A stretch of 64,000 nucleotides of DNA. Origin: Geomonas edaphica (GTDB taxonomy: Bacteria; Desulfobacterota; Desulfuromonadia; Geobacterales; Geobacteraceae). Shown piece by piece: positions 44,482-53,465 of this stretch. Where the stretch lies: contig NZ_SSYB01000003.1 in the NCBI RefSeq assembly GCF_004917075.1, forward strand, positions 248,001 through 312,000, given 5' to 3'. Position 1 is the first letter of the stretch, and each line of letters begins with the position of its first letter. The notes beneath the pieces are model-generated. The model made no database searches and was not told the origin of the DNA. It was given only the letters and a program-made list of their open reading frames with translations. The translations under genes were made by a program, and so were the position numbers.

Positions 44482-46221
44482 TTAGGGGATCTCCTCCAGG
44501 ATGTTGCGGCCGCCGAAAGAGCCGTTCTCGTCGAGGCCGCGGATCCGGTAGTACTTCTGCAGCTCCTCCGAGAAGCGCTCCCGGTCCACGGGTGGAACGT
44601 CGATCCCTTCGCCGCCGCTCCCCGGTTCGGTGAAGAAGCGCTCCGGAAGCGTGTCATCGGCCCGGGAAAAGCCGTTTTCGCAGTTGTAGAAACGCTCGGT
44701 CAGGTAGATGCGCTCCCCGATTGTCTTGAGCAATTCCGGTCCGTACTCCACGCCGGTCACCGCTGTCAGGAGCTCGCCGTACTCCTCGAGCGTTGCGCCG
44801 AAGAAGGCGAACTTGCAGGCGACGAGGGAGTCGACCGCGGCGTTCACATCCTCGGCGATCTTGATGATGCGGGCCTTGCCCGAGAAGGAGAAGCGGTCGG
44901 TCGGGACCGGTTTTCTCAGGATCTCGTGCGAGATGGGGTAGGCGCGCAGGTGGCAGCCGCCGCGGTTCGAGGTCGCGTAGGCGAGCGCCATGCCGTAGGC
45001 GCCGCGCGGGTCGTAGGCCGGCAGCTCCAGGGATTTCACCGACATGGAAACCTCCCGGCGCCCCAGATGCTCGGCGGCGCGGCGCGACCCCAGACTCAGA
45101 AGCTCCCCCTCTCCCCTGCGGCAGGCGATGTCGGCTAGAAGAGTCGCAACCTCCGTGGGGTCCGGGAAGCGTCCCCGTGCCTCACCGAAAGCGGAAAGCG
45201 TGGCCGCCGCAGAGATGGTGTCCATACCGAGCTCGTTGCAAAGCGAGTTCGCCCTCACGATGGCGTGCAGATCCGAGATGCCGTTCAGGGCGCCAAAGTG
45301 GTTCACCGTCTCGTATTCGGGGAGCGCCTCACCTTGAGCGCTCGCCTTCTTGCACTGGATCGGGCAGCCGTAGCACCCCTCTTTTTTGGCGCCGCACTCC
45401 CTCTTTATCGCCGGGCCGGAGTAGTTTCCCGAGTCGGCGAAGAAGGTGGCGCGGAAGTTCTCGGTTGGGGCCATACGACGCTGCGCCATCAGGTCGACCA
45501 GGGCAGGCGTGCCGTACTCGGATATGCCGAGCTCCCCGAAGATGACCGGCGAGGCGCGGAAGAGGCGCATGACATCGCCGCGGGCGGCTTCGAAGCGCTC
45601 CCGGTCTGCGACCGGCGTGGTCCCCTCTCCCTGCACCGTGATCGCCTTAAGTCTTTTGCCTCCCATGACGGCGCCAAGGCCGCCGCGGCCGATGGAGTTC
45701 CCCTCCCCCATCATGATGTTGGCGAAGAGGACGCCGTTTTCCCCGGCAGGCCCTATGGCGGTTACCGAGCCGCGCTCCTTCAGGGAGGCCACGGTCTCCT
45801 TCACCCCCTTCCCCCAGAGGGCCCCTGCGGGGAGGAGTTCGGTGCGTGCGCCGTCGATGGCGAGGAAGACGGGTCGGTCGCTTTGGCCGGTGATGAAGAC
45901 AGCGTCGAGGCCCGCGGCCTTTAAGCGCCAGGCGAAGCGTCCTCCGGCCGAGCAGTCGTAGATCGTGCCGGTGAGTGGTGAGCGGGAAACACAGGCGAGG
46001 CGGGCCGCGGTGGGGGAGTTGGTGCCGCAAAGGGGACCTACCGCGAAGATGATCGGCATCTCCGGATCGAAGGGATCGAGGCGGAAGAAGTCGCGCATGA
46101 GGCGGACGCCCAGGCCCCGTCCCCCGAGGTAGGCGTGCAGGATTTCAGTGGGGATCTCCCTGCGCTCGCAGGTGCCGCGGGTGAGATCGACGTGCAGCAA
46201 CTTTCCGGTCCAGCCAAACAT
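44482..46221 (-). CDS. aor: Tungsten aldehyde:ferredoxin oxidoreductase
   Basis: 579 residues. Begins MFGWTGKLLHVDLTRG, the AOR signature start, with PLTGTIYDCSAGGRFA in the N-terminal domain. The [4Fe-4S] cluster cysteines are in CGAKKEGCYGCPIQC and the last in DSLVACKF. The Gly-rich GEGNSIGRGGLGAVMG helps bind the tungsten bis-pterin cofactor. Oxidises aldehydes to acids with ferredoxin. SD GAGG before ATG 46221. First gene of a two-gene unit with the aldolase-type gene. Distinct substrate subfamilies of AOR exist and sequence alone does not tell which this is. Confidence 0.9.
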   Translation of the reverse strand: MFGWTGKLLHVDLTRGTCERREIPTEILHAYLGGRGLGVRLMRDFFRLDPFDPEMPIIFAVGPLCGTNSPTAARLACVSRSPLTGTIYDCSAGGRFAWRLKAAGLDAVFITGQSDRPVFLAIDGARTELLPAGALWGKGVKETVASLKERGSVTAIGPAGENGVLFANIMMGEGNSIGRGGLGAVMGGKRLKAITVQGEGTTPVADRERFEAARGDVMRLFRASPVIFGELGISEYGTPALVDLMAQRRMAPTENFRATFFADSGNYSGPAIKRECGAKKEGCYGCPIQCKKASAQGEALPEYETVNHFGALNGISDLHAIVRANSLCNELGMDTISAAATLSAFGEARGRFPDPTEVATLLADIACRRGEGELLSLGSRRAAEHLGRREVSMSVKSLELPAYDPRGAYGMALAYATSNRGGCHLRAYPISHEILRKPVPTDRFSFSGKARIIKIAEDVNAAVDSLVACKFAFFGATLEEYGELLTAVTGVEYGPELLKTIGERIYLTERFYNCENGFSRADDTLPERFFTEPGSGGEGIDVPPVDRERFSEELQKYYRIRGLDENGSFGGRNILEEIP

Positions 46222-46233
46222 AAAAACCTCGTA

Positions 46234-46392
46234 AACCCGTTCAACGTTCAGCGTTCAGCGTTCGACAACGGTTCCCTGTCATCGGCCTGCAACGGTACGG
46301 CATCTAGTCGCTTCGTAACACTCAGAAAGCATGATGATGCTGGAATTAGAGGAGGAACTCCCTTGAACGTCGAACGCTGAACGTTGAACGTT
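46234..46392. repeat. Inverted-repeat element, GTTCAACGTTCAGC arms, copy A
   Basis: Left arm about 46235-46264 and inverted right arm about 46362-46392, between the AOR and manC genes. A second element of the same arms lies at 49911-50147. Confidence 0.85.
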
Positions 46393-47466
46393 TTAAAGCA
46401 GTTCCACCTTCCCCTGGCGCTCCAGTTCCTCTACCACCTTCTTCACGTCCTGGGCTGCATCCTTCGCGCAGACAAGAAGCGCATCCGGGGTGTCCACCAC
46501 GATCAGATCGCTTACCCCGACGAGCGCCACCACCTTGCCGCCGCCGTAGGCGAGACATCTCTTCGCGCCCACCGATACCGCTCCGCTCGCGTTGATCACC
46601 ACGTGTCCCGCCGTGTCGGCGTCCATCACCTCGGGGAGCGCGCTCCAGGAACCGACGTCGCTCCAGCCGAACGACGCCGGTATCACCTGCACGTCCTTCG
46701 CCTTCTCCATGACGCCGAAGTCGATGGATTCCCCCTTGATGGCGGCGTAGATCTCGGCGATCTGGGGTTTGAGATCGGCGATCTCCCAGACGTGGGACTC
46801 GAAGCTGAGCCGTGCCAGCGCCAGGGAGAGCTCCGGCATGTGTCGCCCGATCTCGTCCAGTATGGCGCAGGCGCCCCAGACGAACATGCCGCTGTTCCAG
46901 TAGAAACGCCCGCTCGCCAGAAACTCCATCGCCCGCTCGATGTTCGGCTTCTCCACGAAGCGCTCGACGGAAGCGGCGCCGGAATTTCCCGCGACGGCGG
47001 CCTCGATGTAGCCGTAGCCGGTCTCGGGTCGCGTCGGCGTGATCCCGAGCGTCACCAGGGCGCCGCTCACCGCGACGGAACGTGCGGCAACCAGGGTAGC
47101 CCTGAAGGTCTCCTCGTCGACGATGTAGTGATCGGCCGGCAATACCGCCATGATGCCGTCGGGATCGAAGCGGGCGATGATCGAGGCGGCAAGACCGATG
47201 GCAGGCGCCGTGTTGCGGCCTACCGGCTCCTCGATGACGTCGACAGGGACGCCCTTTATGTACGCCAACTGGTTCCTGGTCTCGGCCGCCTGCAGGGCGT
47301 TGGTTACCACCAGTACCCGCTTCGGGTCAAGCGGCAGGACCCGCTCCACGGTCCGCTGCAACATGGACTTGCCGCCGAAAACCGACATGAGCTGCTTTGG
47401 TGTGCTCTTGCGGGACAGGGGCCAGAACCTGGTCCCGGATCCCCCGGCGAGAATGACTATGTACAT
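46393..47466 (-). CDS. manC: Mannose-1-phosphate guanylyltransferase
   Basis: 357 residues from ATG 47466, chosen for GGAGG five bases upstream; the frame is open much further upstream, but that part is the shadow of nhaA. N-terminal LAGGSGTRFWPLSRKSTPKQ is the nucleotidyltransferase signature; VEKPNIERA and the ADHYI loop follow. Makes GDP-mannose for polysaccharides. It lacks the C-terminal phosphomannose isomerase cupin found in AlgA/XanB-type enzymes; that domain is encoded separately at 48639-49058. Confidence 0.93.
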   Translation of the reverse strand: MYIVILAGGSGTRFWPLSRKSTPKQLMSVFGGKSMLQRTVERVLPLDPKRVLVVTNALQAAETRNQLAYIKGVPVDVIEEPVGRNTAPAIGLAASIIARFDPDGIMAVLPADHYIVDEETFRATLVAARSVAVSGALVTLGITPTRPETGYGYIEAAVAGNSGAASVERFVEKPNIERAMEFLASGRFYWNSGMFVWGACAILDEIGRHMPELSLALARLSFESHVWEIADLKPQIAEIYAAIKGESIDFGVMEKAKDVQVIPASFGWSDVGSWSALPEVMDADTAGHVVINASGAVSVGAKRCLAYGGGKVVALVGVSDLIVVDTPDALLVCAKDAAQDVKKVVEELERQGKVELL

Positions 47467-47489
47467 GGTTTCCTCCATGAGCGACGTTG

Positions 47490-48638
47490 TCAGGATGAAC
47501 GTTTGCCGCGTCCGGCCTTGGCCACGAGGGCCGCAGGGACAAAGGCGCAAAGGCTCAGCATCGCCCCCATCTTCGCTGAAGAGGCGAGGTCCTGGTCCGC
47601 GAAGGCCTCTCCGGCGACGAACAGGGCGACGGTGAAGCCGATGCCGGCGGTGAGACTGGTCGCTACGAGCTCGCGCACCCCGACGCCTATGGGAAGCGGG
47701 AAGCCCAGTTTCGCCCCCAAAAGGCCGAAGCCGGTGATGCCGACCAACTTGCCGGCGATCAGGGAGGCGAGCACGAGCCAGGTGGCGGTACCGACAGCTC
47801 CGAAGGTCACGCCTGCGTTCACCAGACCGAAGACGAAGAGCCCCAGGTCGACGAAGAGCTTCCAGTCGTGCTCGAACCGGGAAAGCGGAGTGAGGTCCTC
47901 CGGATCGATGTCGAACATGTGGCGCTTTTCCATGCTCGGGTGGGGCAGAAACGGTACCACCAAGGTCAGGGCCAGCGCCGGGTGCAGGTGGGCTAAGTGC
48001 AGGCCGGACCAGCTCAGCGTGCCGCCGAGAAGGAGATAGGGCCAGTAGTTGGCCACCTTGAAACGGCGCAGTAAAAAGCAGACGGCGAGCGCCGCGCCGC
48101 AAAGCAAAAGCCAAACCGGCTGCACGGGCGCTAGGGGATCGCCGTAGAAAAGGGCGATGATGACGAGCCCCACGGCGTCGTCGGCTATCGCCAGCAAAAG
48201 CAGAAAGGCGATGGCCGGATGCCCCTTGCCGAAGATGAACCGGGCGGCAAGCCAGGCAAGCGCGATATCGGTTGCGGTCGGGATGCCCCACCCACGGGCG
48301 AGCGCCGGCTCGCCGAGCCAGGCGTTGAAGAGGAGGTAGAGCACAACCGGCCCCAGTATCCCCCCCACCGTGGCGAGCAGCGGGTTCACCGCGCGCTTCA
48401 AGGGGTGCAGGTCACCGCCGGGCAGACAACTCTGGGTGATCTCGACGGCGGCGATGCCGAAGAAAAACGCCATGAACAGGTCGTTGGTGACGAAGTGAAC
48501 AGAAAGACCCGCAAAAAGCGGGTCATGCAGGAAGTGGTGGTACTGCTGCGGGGCGAGGTTGGCCCAGGCGAGCGCGGCGATGACGCCGGCGGCCAGTGGG
48601 ACCGAAAACTCCCGCAGCAGGCTTAGCTGTTTTTTCAT
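47490..48638 (-). CDS. nhaA: Na+/H+ antiporter NhaA
   Basis: 382 residues with about twelve membrane segments. The ion-site aspartates are in LLLAIADDAVGL. Exchanges Na+ for H+ at the inner membrane for pH and salt balance. The ATG directly abuts the stop of the cupin gene (TAGATG), with no clear SD of its own, so translation is probably coupled. It sits inside a nucleotide-sugar gene cluster between the PMI cupin and manC, an odd place for an antiporter. Confidence 0.93.
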   Translation of the reverse strand: MKKQLSLLREFSVPLAAGVIAALAWANLAPQQYHHFLHDPLFAGLSVHFVTNDLFMAFFFGIAAVEITQSCLPGGDLHPLKRAVNPLLATVGGILGPVVLYLLFNAWLGEPALARGWGIPTATDIALAWLAARFIFGKGHPAIAFLLLLAIADDAVGLVIIALFYGDPLAPVQPVWLLLCGAALAVCFLLRRFKVANYWPYLLLGGTLSWSGLHLAHLHPALALTLVVPFLPHPSMEKRHMFDIDPEDLTPLSRFEHDWKLFVDLGLFVFGLVNAGVTFGAVGTATWLVLASLIAGKLVGITGFGLLGAKLGFPLPIGVGVRELVATSLTAGIGFTVALFVAGEAFADQDLASSAKMGAMLSLCAFVPAALVAKAGRGKRSS

Positions 48639-49058
48639 CTATACGACAGGCTCCACGCCGGCACCGACGCTATCGGCCTCGGACTCATGCTCCACGCGGT
48701 GGTAGTCGTCCTGGAAACGGACGATATCGTCCTCGCCCAGGTACTCGCCGCTTTGCACCTCGATGATTACCAGGGGGATGACCCCCGGGTTCTCCAGACG
48801 ATGTGTCGAGCCGATGGGAATGAAGGTGGATTCGTTGATGTTGATGATCTTGACGGTCTCACCGCAGGTGACCCGCGCAGTCCCGGAAACAACGATCCAG
48901 TGCTCGCTCCTGTGGTGATGCATCTGCAGCGACAGCCTCTGCCCCGGCTTCACCTCGATGCGCTTTATCTTGTAGCTGCCGTTTTCTTCCAGTACGGTGT
49001 ATGTCCCCCAGGGACGCTCCCCGCGTTCCATAACGGCCTCCGCTTGCTCTTCTTTCAT
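48639..49058 (-). CDS. Stand-alone phosphomannose isomerase (type II) cupin
   Basis: 139 residues. Almost the whole length matches the C-terminal domain of bifunctional AlgA/ManC/Xan[35 protein letters not shown] (metal-binding His cluster), [19 protein letters not shown] and [14 protein letters not shown]. Could interconvert fructose-6-P and mannose-6-P, or assist ManC. It begins 3 bp after rmlD and its stop touches nhaA. The domain is thus separated from manC by nhaA in the same unit. Confidence 0.88.
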   Translation of the reverse strand: MKEEQAEAVMERGERPWGTYTVLEENGSYKIKRIEVKPGQRLSLQMHHHRSEHWIVVSGTARVTCGETVKIININESTFIPIGSTHRLENPGVIPLVIIEVQSGEYLGEDDIVRFQDDYHRVEHESEADSVGAGVEPVV

Positions 49059-49061
49059 GGT

Positions 49062-49895
49062 TTATTTTTCCTCTCTGAGCTCCAGGTAGCGCCTGAGAGC
49101 CTCCTGCCAGGGCTGCGGTGTGAAGCCGGTATCCCGGGAGAGCTTGCCGCAGTCCAGGGTCGAATAGAGCGGACGCGGTGCCGGCCTGCCGAGTGCTTCG
49201 GTGGTCATGGCAAGAACGGTTACGTCAAGGCCCGCCAGACGAAAGATCTCCTTGGCAAAGCCGTTCCATGAGACGAATCCCGCGTTGGCGGCATGATAGA
49301 CCCCCTCGCACCCCTCATCTAGGAGGGCCTTAATGGCCAGGGCGAGGTCGCCGGTCCAGGTCGGGGAGCCGATCTGGTCGTCCACCACGGAGATCTCCTT
49401 TTTGTCCTTGGCGAGCCGCAGCATCGTTTCCACGAAGTTCTTCCCGCCGTGCCCGTAGAGCCACTGGGTGCGTACGATCAGGTGGTCCGGGTTAAACCAG
49501 GCGTTCATCTCGCCGGCGAGTTTCGATTCGCCGTACACGCTCAAAGGCGACGCCAGGTCGTCCTCGAGGTAAGGGGTACCCTTCTTGCCGTCGAAGATGT
49601 AGTCGGTGCTCAACTGCACGAGTTTCGCGCCGATCTCCTTGCTGATCATGGCGAGGTGTGCCACCCCCTCGCCGTTGACCTGCAGGGCGAGTTCAGTGTT
49701 GTCCTGGCAGCCGTCCACGTCGGTGTAGGCCGCGGCGTTGATCACCACGGACGGCTTGATGGTGGTGAGGACACGCTGCACCGAGGTGAGGTCGGTAATG
49801 TCGATCTCGTCGATGTCGACGCCCCGCGCGCGGTCGCCGTAAAGCGCCATCAACTCCTGCCCCAACATCCCTTTGCTGCCGACTACCAGAATCAT
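49062..49895 (-). CDS. rfbD: dTDP-4-dehydrorhamnose reductase
   Basis: 277 residues. NAD(P)-binding start ILVVGSKGMLGQEL, NAAAYTDVDGCQDN, LSTDYIFDGKKGTPYLEDD and the YGESKLAGE active-site YxxxK. Last step of dTDP-L-rhamnose synthesis. SD TGGAGGACAG before ATG 49895. It lies after rmlB on the same strand with a repeat element of about 240 bp between; rmlA and rmlC are not in this window. Confidence 0.93.
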   Translation of the reverse strand: MILVVGSKGMLGQELMALYGDRARGVDIDEIDITDLTSVQRVLTTIKPSVVINAAAYTDVDGCQDNTELALQVNGEGVAHLAMISKEIGAKLVQLSTDYIFDGKKGTPYLEDDLASPLSVYGESKLAGEMNAWFNPDHLIVRTQWLYGHGGKNFVETMLRLAKDKKEISVVDDQIGSPTWTGDLALAIKALLDEGCEGVYHAANAGFVSWNGFAKEIFRLAGLDVTVLAMTTEALGRPAPRPLYSTLDCGKLSRDTGFTPQPWQEALRRYLELREEK

Positions 49896-49910
49896 CTGTC
49901 CTCCAGGAAA

Positions 49911-50147
49911 CGTTCAACGTTCAGCGTTCAGCGTTCGACAAAGTGCCTCTGCCACGCGCGGCGGCGCCGTGGCGGCACCGGAAATTAAAACAAGGCTAGA
50001 TTCTAGCCGAGAACGGGCAGCTTGGAAACCGCCCCGTACTTTTTCGTCACTACACAATCCGACAGTGCCTTACCGGCCGCTACAGATGCAGCGGCAATAC
50101 TCAGTTCACATTCCGTTGAACGTTGAACGCTGAACGTTGAACGTCCG
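49911..50147. repeat. Inverted-repeat element, GTTCAACGTTCAGC arms, copy B
   Basis: Left arm about 49911-49941, right arm about 50112-50147 inverted, between rmlD and rmlB. The centre carries two further GC-rich hairpins (near 49952-49976 and 50005-50017). Confidence 0.85.
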
Positions 50148-50156
50148 TTAAAGCCG

Positions 50157-51224
50157 TTAAGCCTGGCCGTACTGCATCTCGTAATACTCGCGGTAGGCGC
50201 CGGAGGCAACTTCCTCGACCCACGCCTGGTTTGCCAGGTACCAATCGATGGTCTCGGCGATGCCGCTCTCGAAGGTGTAACTGGGCTCCCACCCAAGGTC
50301 GCGCTTCAGCTTCGAGGCGTCGATGGCGTAACGCCGGTCATGTCCCTTGCGGTCCTTCACGAAGGTGATCAGCCCGCGACTCTCGCCCGACGCACGCCCG
50401 AGCCGCTCATCCATCAGATCGCAGACGAGCTTTACGATATCGATGTTCTTCCACTCGTTGTTCCCGCCCACGTTGAAGATCTCGCCCGGCTTGCCCCCCT
50501 TCAGCACACACTCGATCGCAGCGGAGTGGTCCTTCACGTGCAGCCAGTCGCGCACGTTTAGGCCATCGCCGTACACCGGCAGTGAACGCCGCTTCAAGAT
50601 ATTGTGGATCATCAGCGGGATTAGCTTCTCAGGGAAATGGTATGGGCCGTAGTTGTTGGAGCAACGGGTATTCAGGGTCGGCAGGCCGAAGGTCTCGAAA
50701 TACGCCCGCACCAGGAGATCCGCCCCGGCCTTGCTGGCGGAGTACGGGGAGTTGGGAGCAAGCGGAGTCTCCTCGGTGAAGTACCCTTCGGAACCCAGGC
50801 TGCCGTACACCTCGTCCGTCGATACCTGCAGGAAACGAAAAACGGGAAGAGTCTCAGCGTGCCTGCGACTGGCCTCGAGAAGGGTCTGCGTCCCGAGGAC
50901 GTTGGTCTTCACGAAGATGTCAGGTCCGGTGATAGAGCGGTCGACGTGCGACTCGGCGGCAAAGTGGGCGACGGCGTCGATCTTCTCCTCGTCGAGAAGC
51001 CGCGCCACCAAGGAGGCATCGCAAATATCCCCTTTTACGAAACGGTACTGCGGATTCCCCTCCACCGCGGTGAGGTTCTTGAGGTTTCCGGCGTAGGTCA
51101 AAAGGTCGAGGTTGACGACCCGGCAGCCGGGGTTGCCGGCCATGAAGTGATTGATGAAATTGGAGCCAATAAAACCCGCACCTCCAGTTACCAAAAGCGA
51201 GGTGGGGGTGAATGCATCCATCAT
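50157..51224 (-). CDS. rfbB: dTDP-glucose 4,6-dehydratase
   Basis: 355 residues. Rossmann start LLVTGGAGFIGSNF, STDEVYGSLG, and the YSASKAGAD active site. Makes dTDP-4-keto-6-deoxyglucose, feeding rhamnose for O-antigen. Start ATG 51224 behind GGAGG; a second ATG follows immediately. First gene of the nucleotide-sugar cluster. Confidence 0.95.
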   Translation of the reverse strand: MMDAFTPTSLLVTGGAGFIGSNFINHFMAGNPGCRVVNLDLLTYAGNLKNLTAVEGNPQYRFVKGDICDASLVARLLDEEKIDAVAHFAAESHVDRSITGPDIFVKTNVLGTQTLLEASRRHAETLPVFRFLQVSTDEVYGSLGSEGYFTEETPLAPNSPYSASKAGADLLVRAYFETFGLPTLNTRCSNNYGPYHFPEKLIPLMIHNILKRRSLPVYGDGLNVRDWLHVKDHSAAIECVLKGGKPGEIFNVGGNNEWKNIDIVKLVCDLMDERLGRASGESRGLITFVKDRKGHDRRYAIDASKLKRDLGWEPSYTFESGIAETIDWYLANQAWVEEVASGAYREYYEMQYGQA

Positions 51225-51360
51225 GTGAACCTCCAGACCAGGATCTGCCGTTGTCCTTAGCGCGGTGTTCCGGCTTTAGTAGCGGCTCCTCTTAGATACA
51301 CCGGCGAAAAGAATAATGTCAACTTCTTACGGCTTCACTGGGGTTACGCCGGCGGCCCAA

Positions 51361-53415
51361 TTACATGGTCCGCATTGGTCCCAGCGAGCCCAAGCCGGCC
51401 AGCGAAAAATTGATGGTGAACTGCTGCTCGCCGTTCACCTGGTGACTCCGCACCCGGTCGGAATAGGCAAGCACCACACTCCAGCACTGCTGCCGGTATT
51501 CCAGAGCGTAGCGCGAGCCGAGGAAAGCGCCCCTGTCGAAGGAGTAACGCCCCTCCAGATCGGCGGTGAACCGAGTCCCGAGCGGGAAGACTACCCCGGC
51601 GTCCAGATAGTCCAACTCATCCCTGCTGTGGCGATAGGACAGCCGGGCTACCTCCTTCTTCCCCTCCCCCTTCAACTCGAGCCCTATGTTGGCGGTGGAG
51701 ATGGCGTTGTCGTCCAGGTTGTAGCGCCCATCCAGGAGCAGGGAAAGGTTCTGCATCGGCGAGACCACGCTCTCCAGCATCAGGTCGGTGAGCTTGTTCC
51801 CCTCGTCGACCAGGGTGAGGAGGTCGCGGCGCTCGCCCGAGAACTGATACCCCTGGGTTAGCTTCAGGTAGAGGATGTCGCGGTACTCGTCCGGCATCCC
51901 CTCTCTTACGTACTTCCTGGTAAAGGTGTTGGAGAGCGAAAGGTACGCGATGTTCTGCCCCAAGACACGGTCGTCGTAGTCGAAGAAGGGGAGATCACGG
52001 TCGGAGCGCCGTTCCACGTAGACGTACTGGAGTTCGGGAATCAACAGGTGACGCGTTGTTCCGTCGTAAATCCTCTCCAGGGGGAGCGACAGTGTGGCCC
52101 CGCCGTCGGCCTGCCCGATCTGCCGCCACCCCGGATCGGGGCTGTCGCCGCGGGCGTTGTAAAGACGCTGCTGATACCCGCCGTACAGGGAGAAGTCCAA
52201 TGTCCCCCCTGGTTTGGCGTAGTAGGCAACCCGCGGGTGCACAACGAGGCGCTGTCCGGTCGCCCCGACGTCACGGGTGAAATTGGAGAGGCCTGAGTCC
52301 ATGGAAAACAGCAGCGGGCCGATCATGTCGCCGGCGGCTATGAAGCTCAGCGTTGGCAAGCGCTGCAGCGTAGCGTCGTTGGTGGCCGCCTCGAGATCCT
52401 GGGTATAACGCAGATCTCCGCTCAAGCCGTAGCGGTCCCAGCGACGGTCGAAAGATACCGTCGATTCGAGAAGCTGGCGATTATACTCGCCGGAAAACTC
52501 GCCGTAATCAAGGTAGTAACGGCGGTCCGAGATCATATGAATGGTGGAGGCGAGAGTTAACTCCGGCGTGAGGATTTCCAGGTGCCTTTGCTGCACCTCG
52601 CCGCGGAATTCGTGCTCGTTTGTGTCGTAGATGCCGAAGGCGTGCAGGTACCCCTGACTGCCGTGCGGCCGCAGATACCGGTACTCTACGCCGGTCCCCA
52701 CGCCGCGGGAGGTCTCGAGGTCAAGATCGAAAGTCGCCTCCTGGCTCGGGTTTATGGCCCAGTAGTAAGGCTGGTCAATGTAGAAGCCGCGCTTCGAGGA
52801 GAAACCGAGCTTCGGTATCATGAGCCCCGACTGGCGATCGGTGTTGGCGGGGAAGACGAGGTACGGGGTGTAGAACAACGGGACGTCGCCTACGTAGAAG
52901 ACGGCGTTTTTCGCCGTGGCGTATTCGTCCAGGGTGACGTCGACCCTGCTCGCCTCGAAACGCCAGCTCGGATGGTCGCCGTCGCAGGTGGTGAAGGTAC
53001 CACGCTCCACCCGATAATCGGCGTCACCGGTCTTCATAAGCCGGTCTGCACGGAGACGGAAATTGGATTTTTTCACGAACAGTTCGCCGCTTAAAAGCTC
53101 CCCGTGCTGGGTGACCAGGTTCAAAAGGAGCTTCTTGCCGTTCATGGTATCGCCGCCGCGCTCGAGGCGGACATCCCCCTCGGCGACGGCATCTCCGGTC
53201 AGCCGGTGATAAATGACGCTGTCGGCAAGAAGGGACGCGCCCTGCTGGGAGATGTGCACGTTCCCCTCGGCGTGGTAGCTGTCGGTTGGAGTGTCCACCG
53301 ACAGGTGGTCCGCCTTGATGGTCGCCTCCTTGTCAGAGATGGCCATCTCGCCCCGGGCAATCCCGGCGGAGAAAAGAAGGTATGTAAGGAGCCACAAGGC
53401 TCTTGCAGGTTTCAT
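51361..53415 (-). CDS. lptD: LPS assembly outer-membrane protein LptD
   Basis: 684 residues from ATG 53415 (CCGGAGTGCG upstream). Signal peptide (RALWLLTYLLFSAGIARG), then an OstA/LptA-like jellyroll domain (about 35-180; ATIKADHLSVDTPTDSYHAEGNV), then a large beta-barrel rich in aromatic strands to the C-terminus. With LptE it places lipopolysaccharide in the outer leaflet. It begins about 50 bp after folC on the same strand. Gram-negative hallmark gene. Confidence 0.92.
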   Translation of the reverse strand: MKPARALWLLTYLLFSAGIARGEMAISDKEATIKADHLSVDTPTDSYHAEGNVHISQQGASLLADSVIYHRLTGDAVAEGDVRLERGGDTMNGKKLLLNLVTQHGELLSGELFVKKSNFRLRADRLMKTGDADYRVERGTFTTCDGDHPSWRFEASRVDVTLDEYATAKNAVFYVGDVPLFYTPYLVFPANTDRQSGLMIPKLGFSSKRGFYIDQPYYWAINPSQEATFDLDLETSRGVGTGVEYRYLRPHGSQGYLHAFGIYDTNEHEFRGEVQQRHLEILTPELTLASTIHMISDRRYYLDYGEFSGEYNRQLLESTVSFDRRWDRYGLSGDLRYTQDLEAATNDATLQRLPTLSFIAAGDMIGPLLFSMDSGLSNFTRDVGATGQRLVVHPRVAYYAKPGGTLDFSLYGGYQQRLYNARGDSPDPGWRQIGQADGGATLSLPLERIYDGTTRHLLIPELQYVYVERRSDRDLPFFDYDDRVLGQNIAYLSLSNTFTRKYVREGMPDEYRDILYLKLTQGYQFSGERRDLLTLVDEGNKLTDLMLESVVSPMQNLSLLLDGRYNLDDNAISTANIGLELKGEGKKEVARLSYRHSRDELDYLDAGVVFPLGTRFTADLEGRYSFDRGAFLGSRYALEYRQQCWSVVLAYSDRVRSHQVNGEQQFTINFSLAGLGSLGPMRTM

Positions 53416-53465
53416 CGCACTCCGGTTCGGGCGGGACTTGCCGCCGTGCAGTGTGCCGTCCGGTT

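Noticed and set aside
47467-48291. N-terminal extension of ManC by 275 residues
   Set aside because: The extension is an out-of-frame reading of nhaA; a clear SD and the nucleotidyltransferase start mark ATG 47466.
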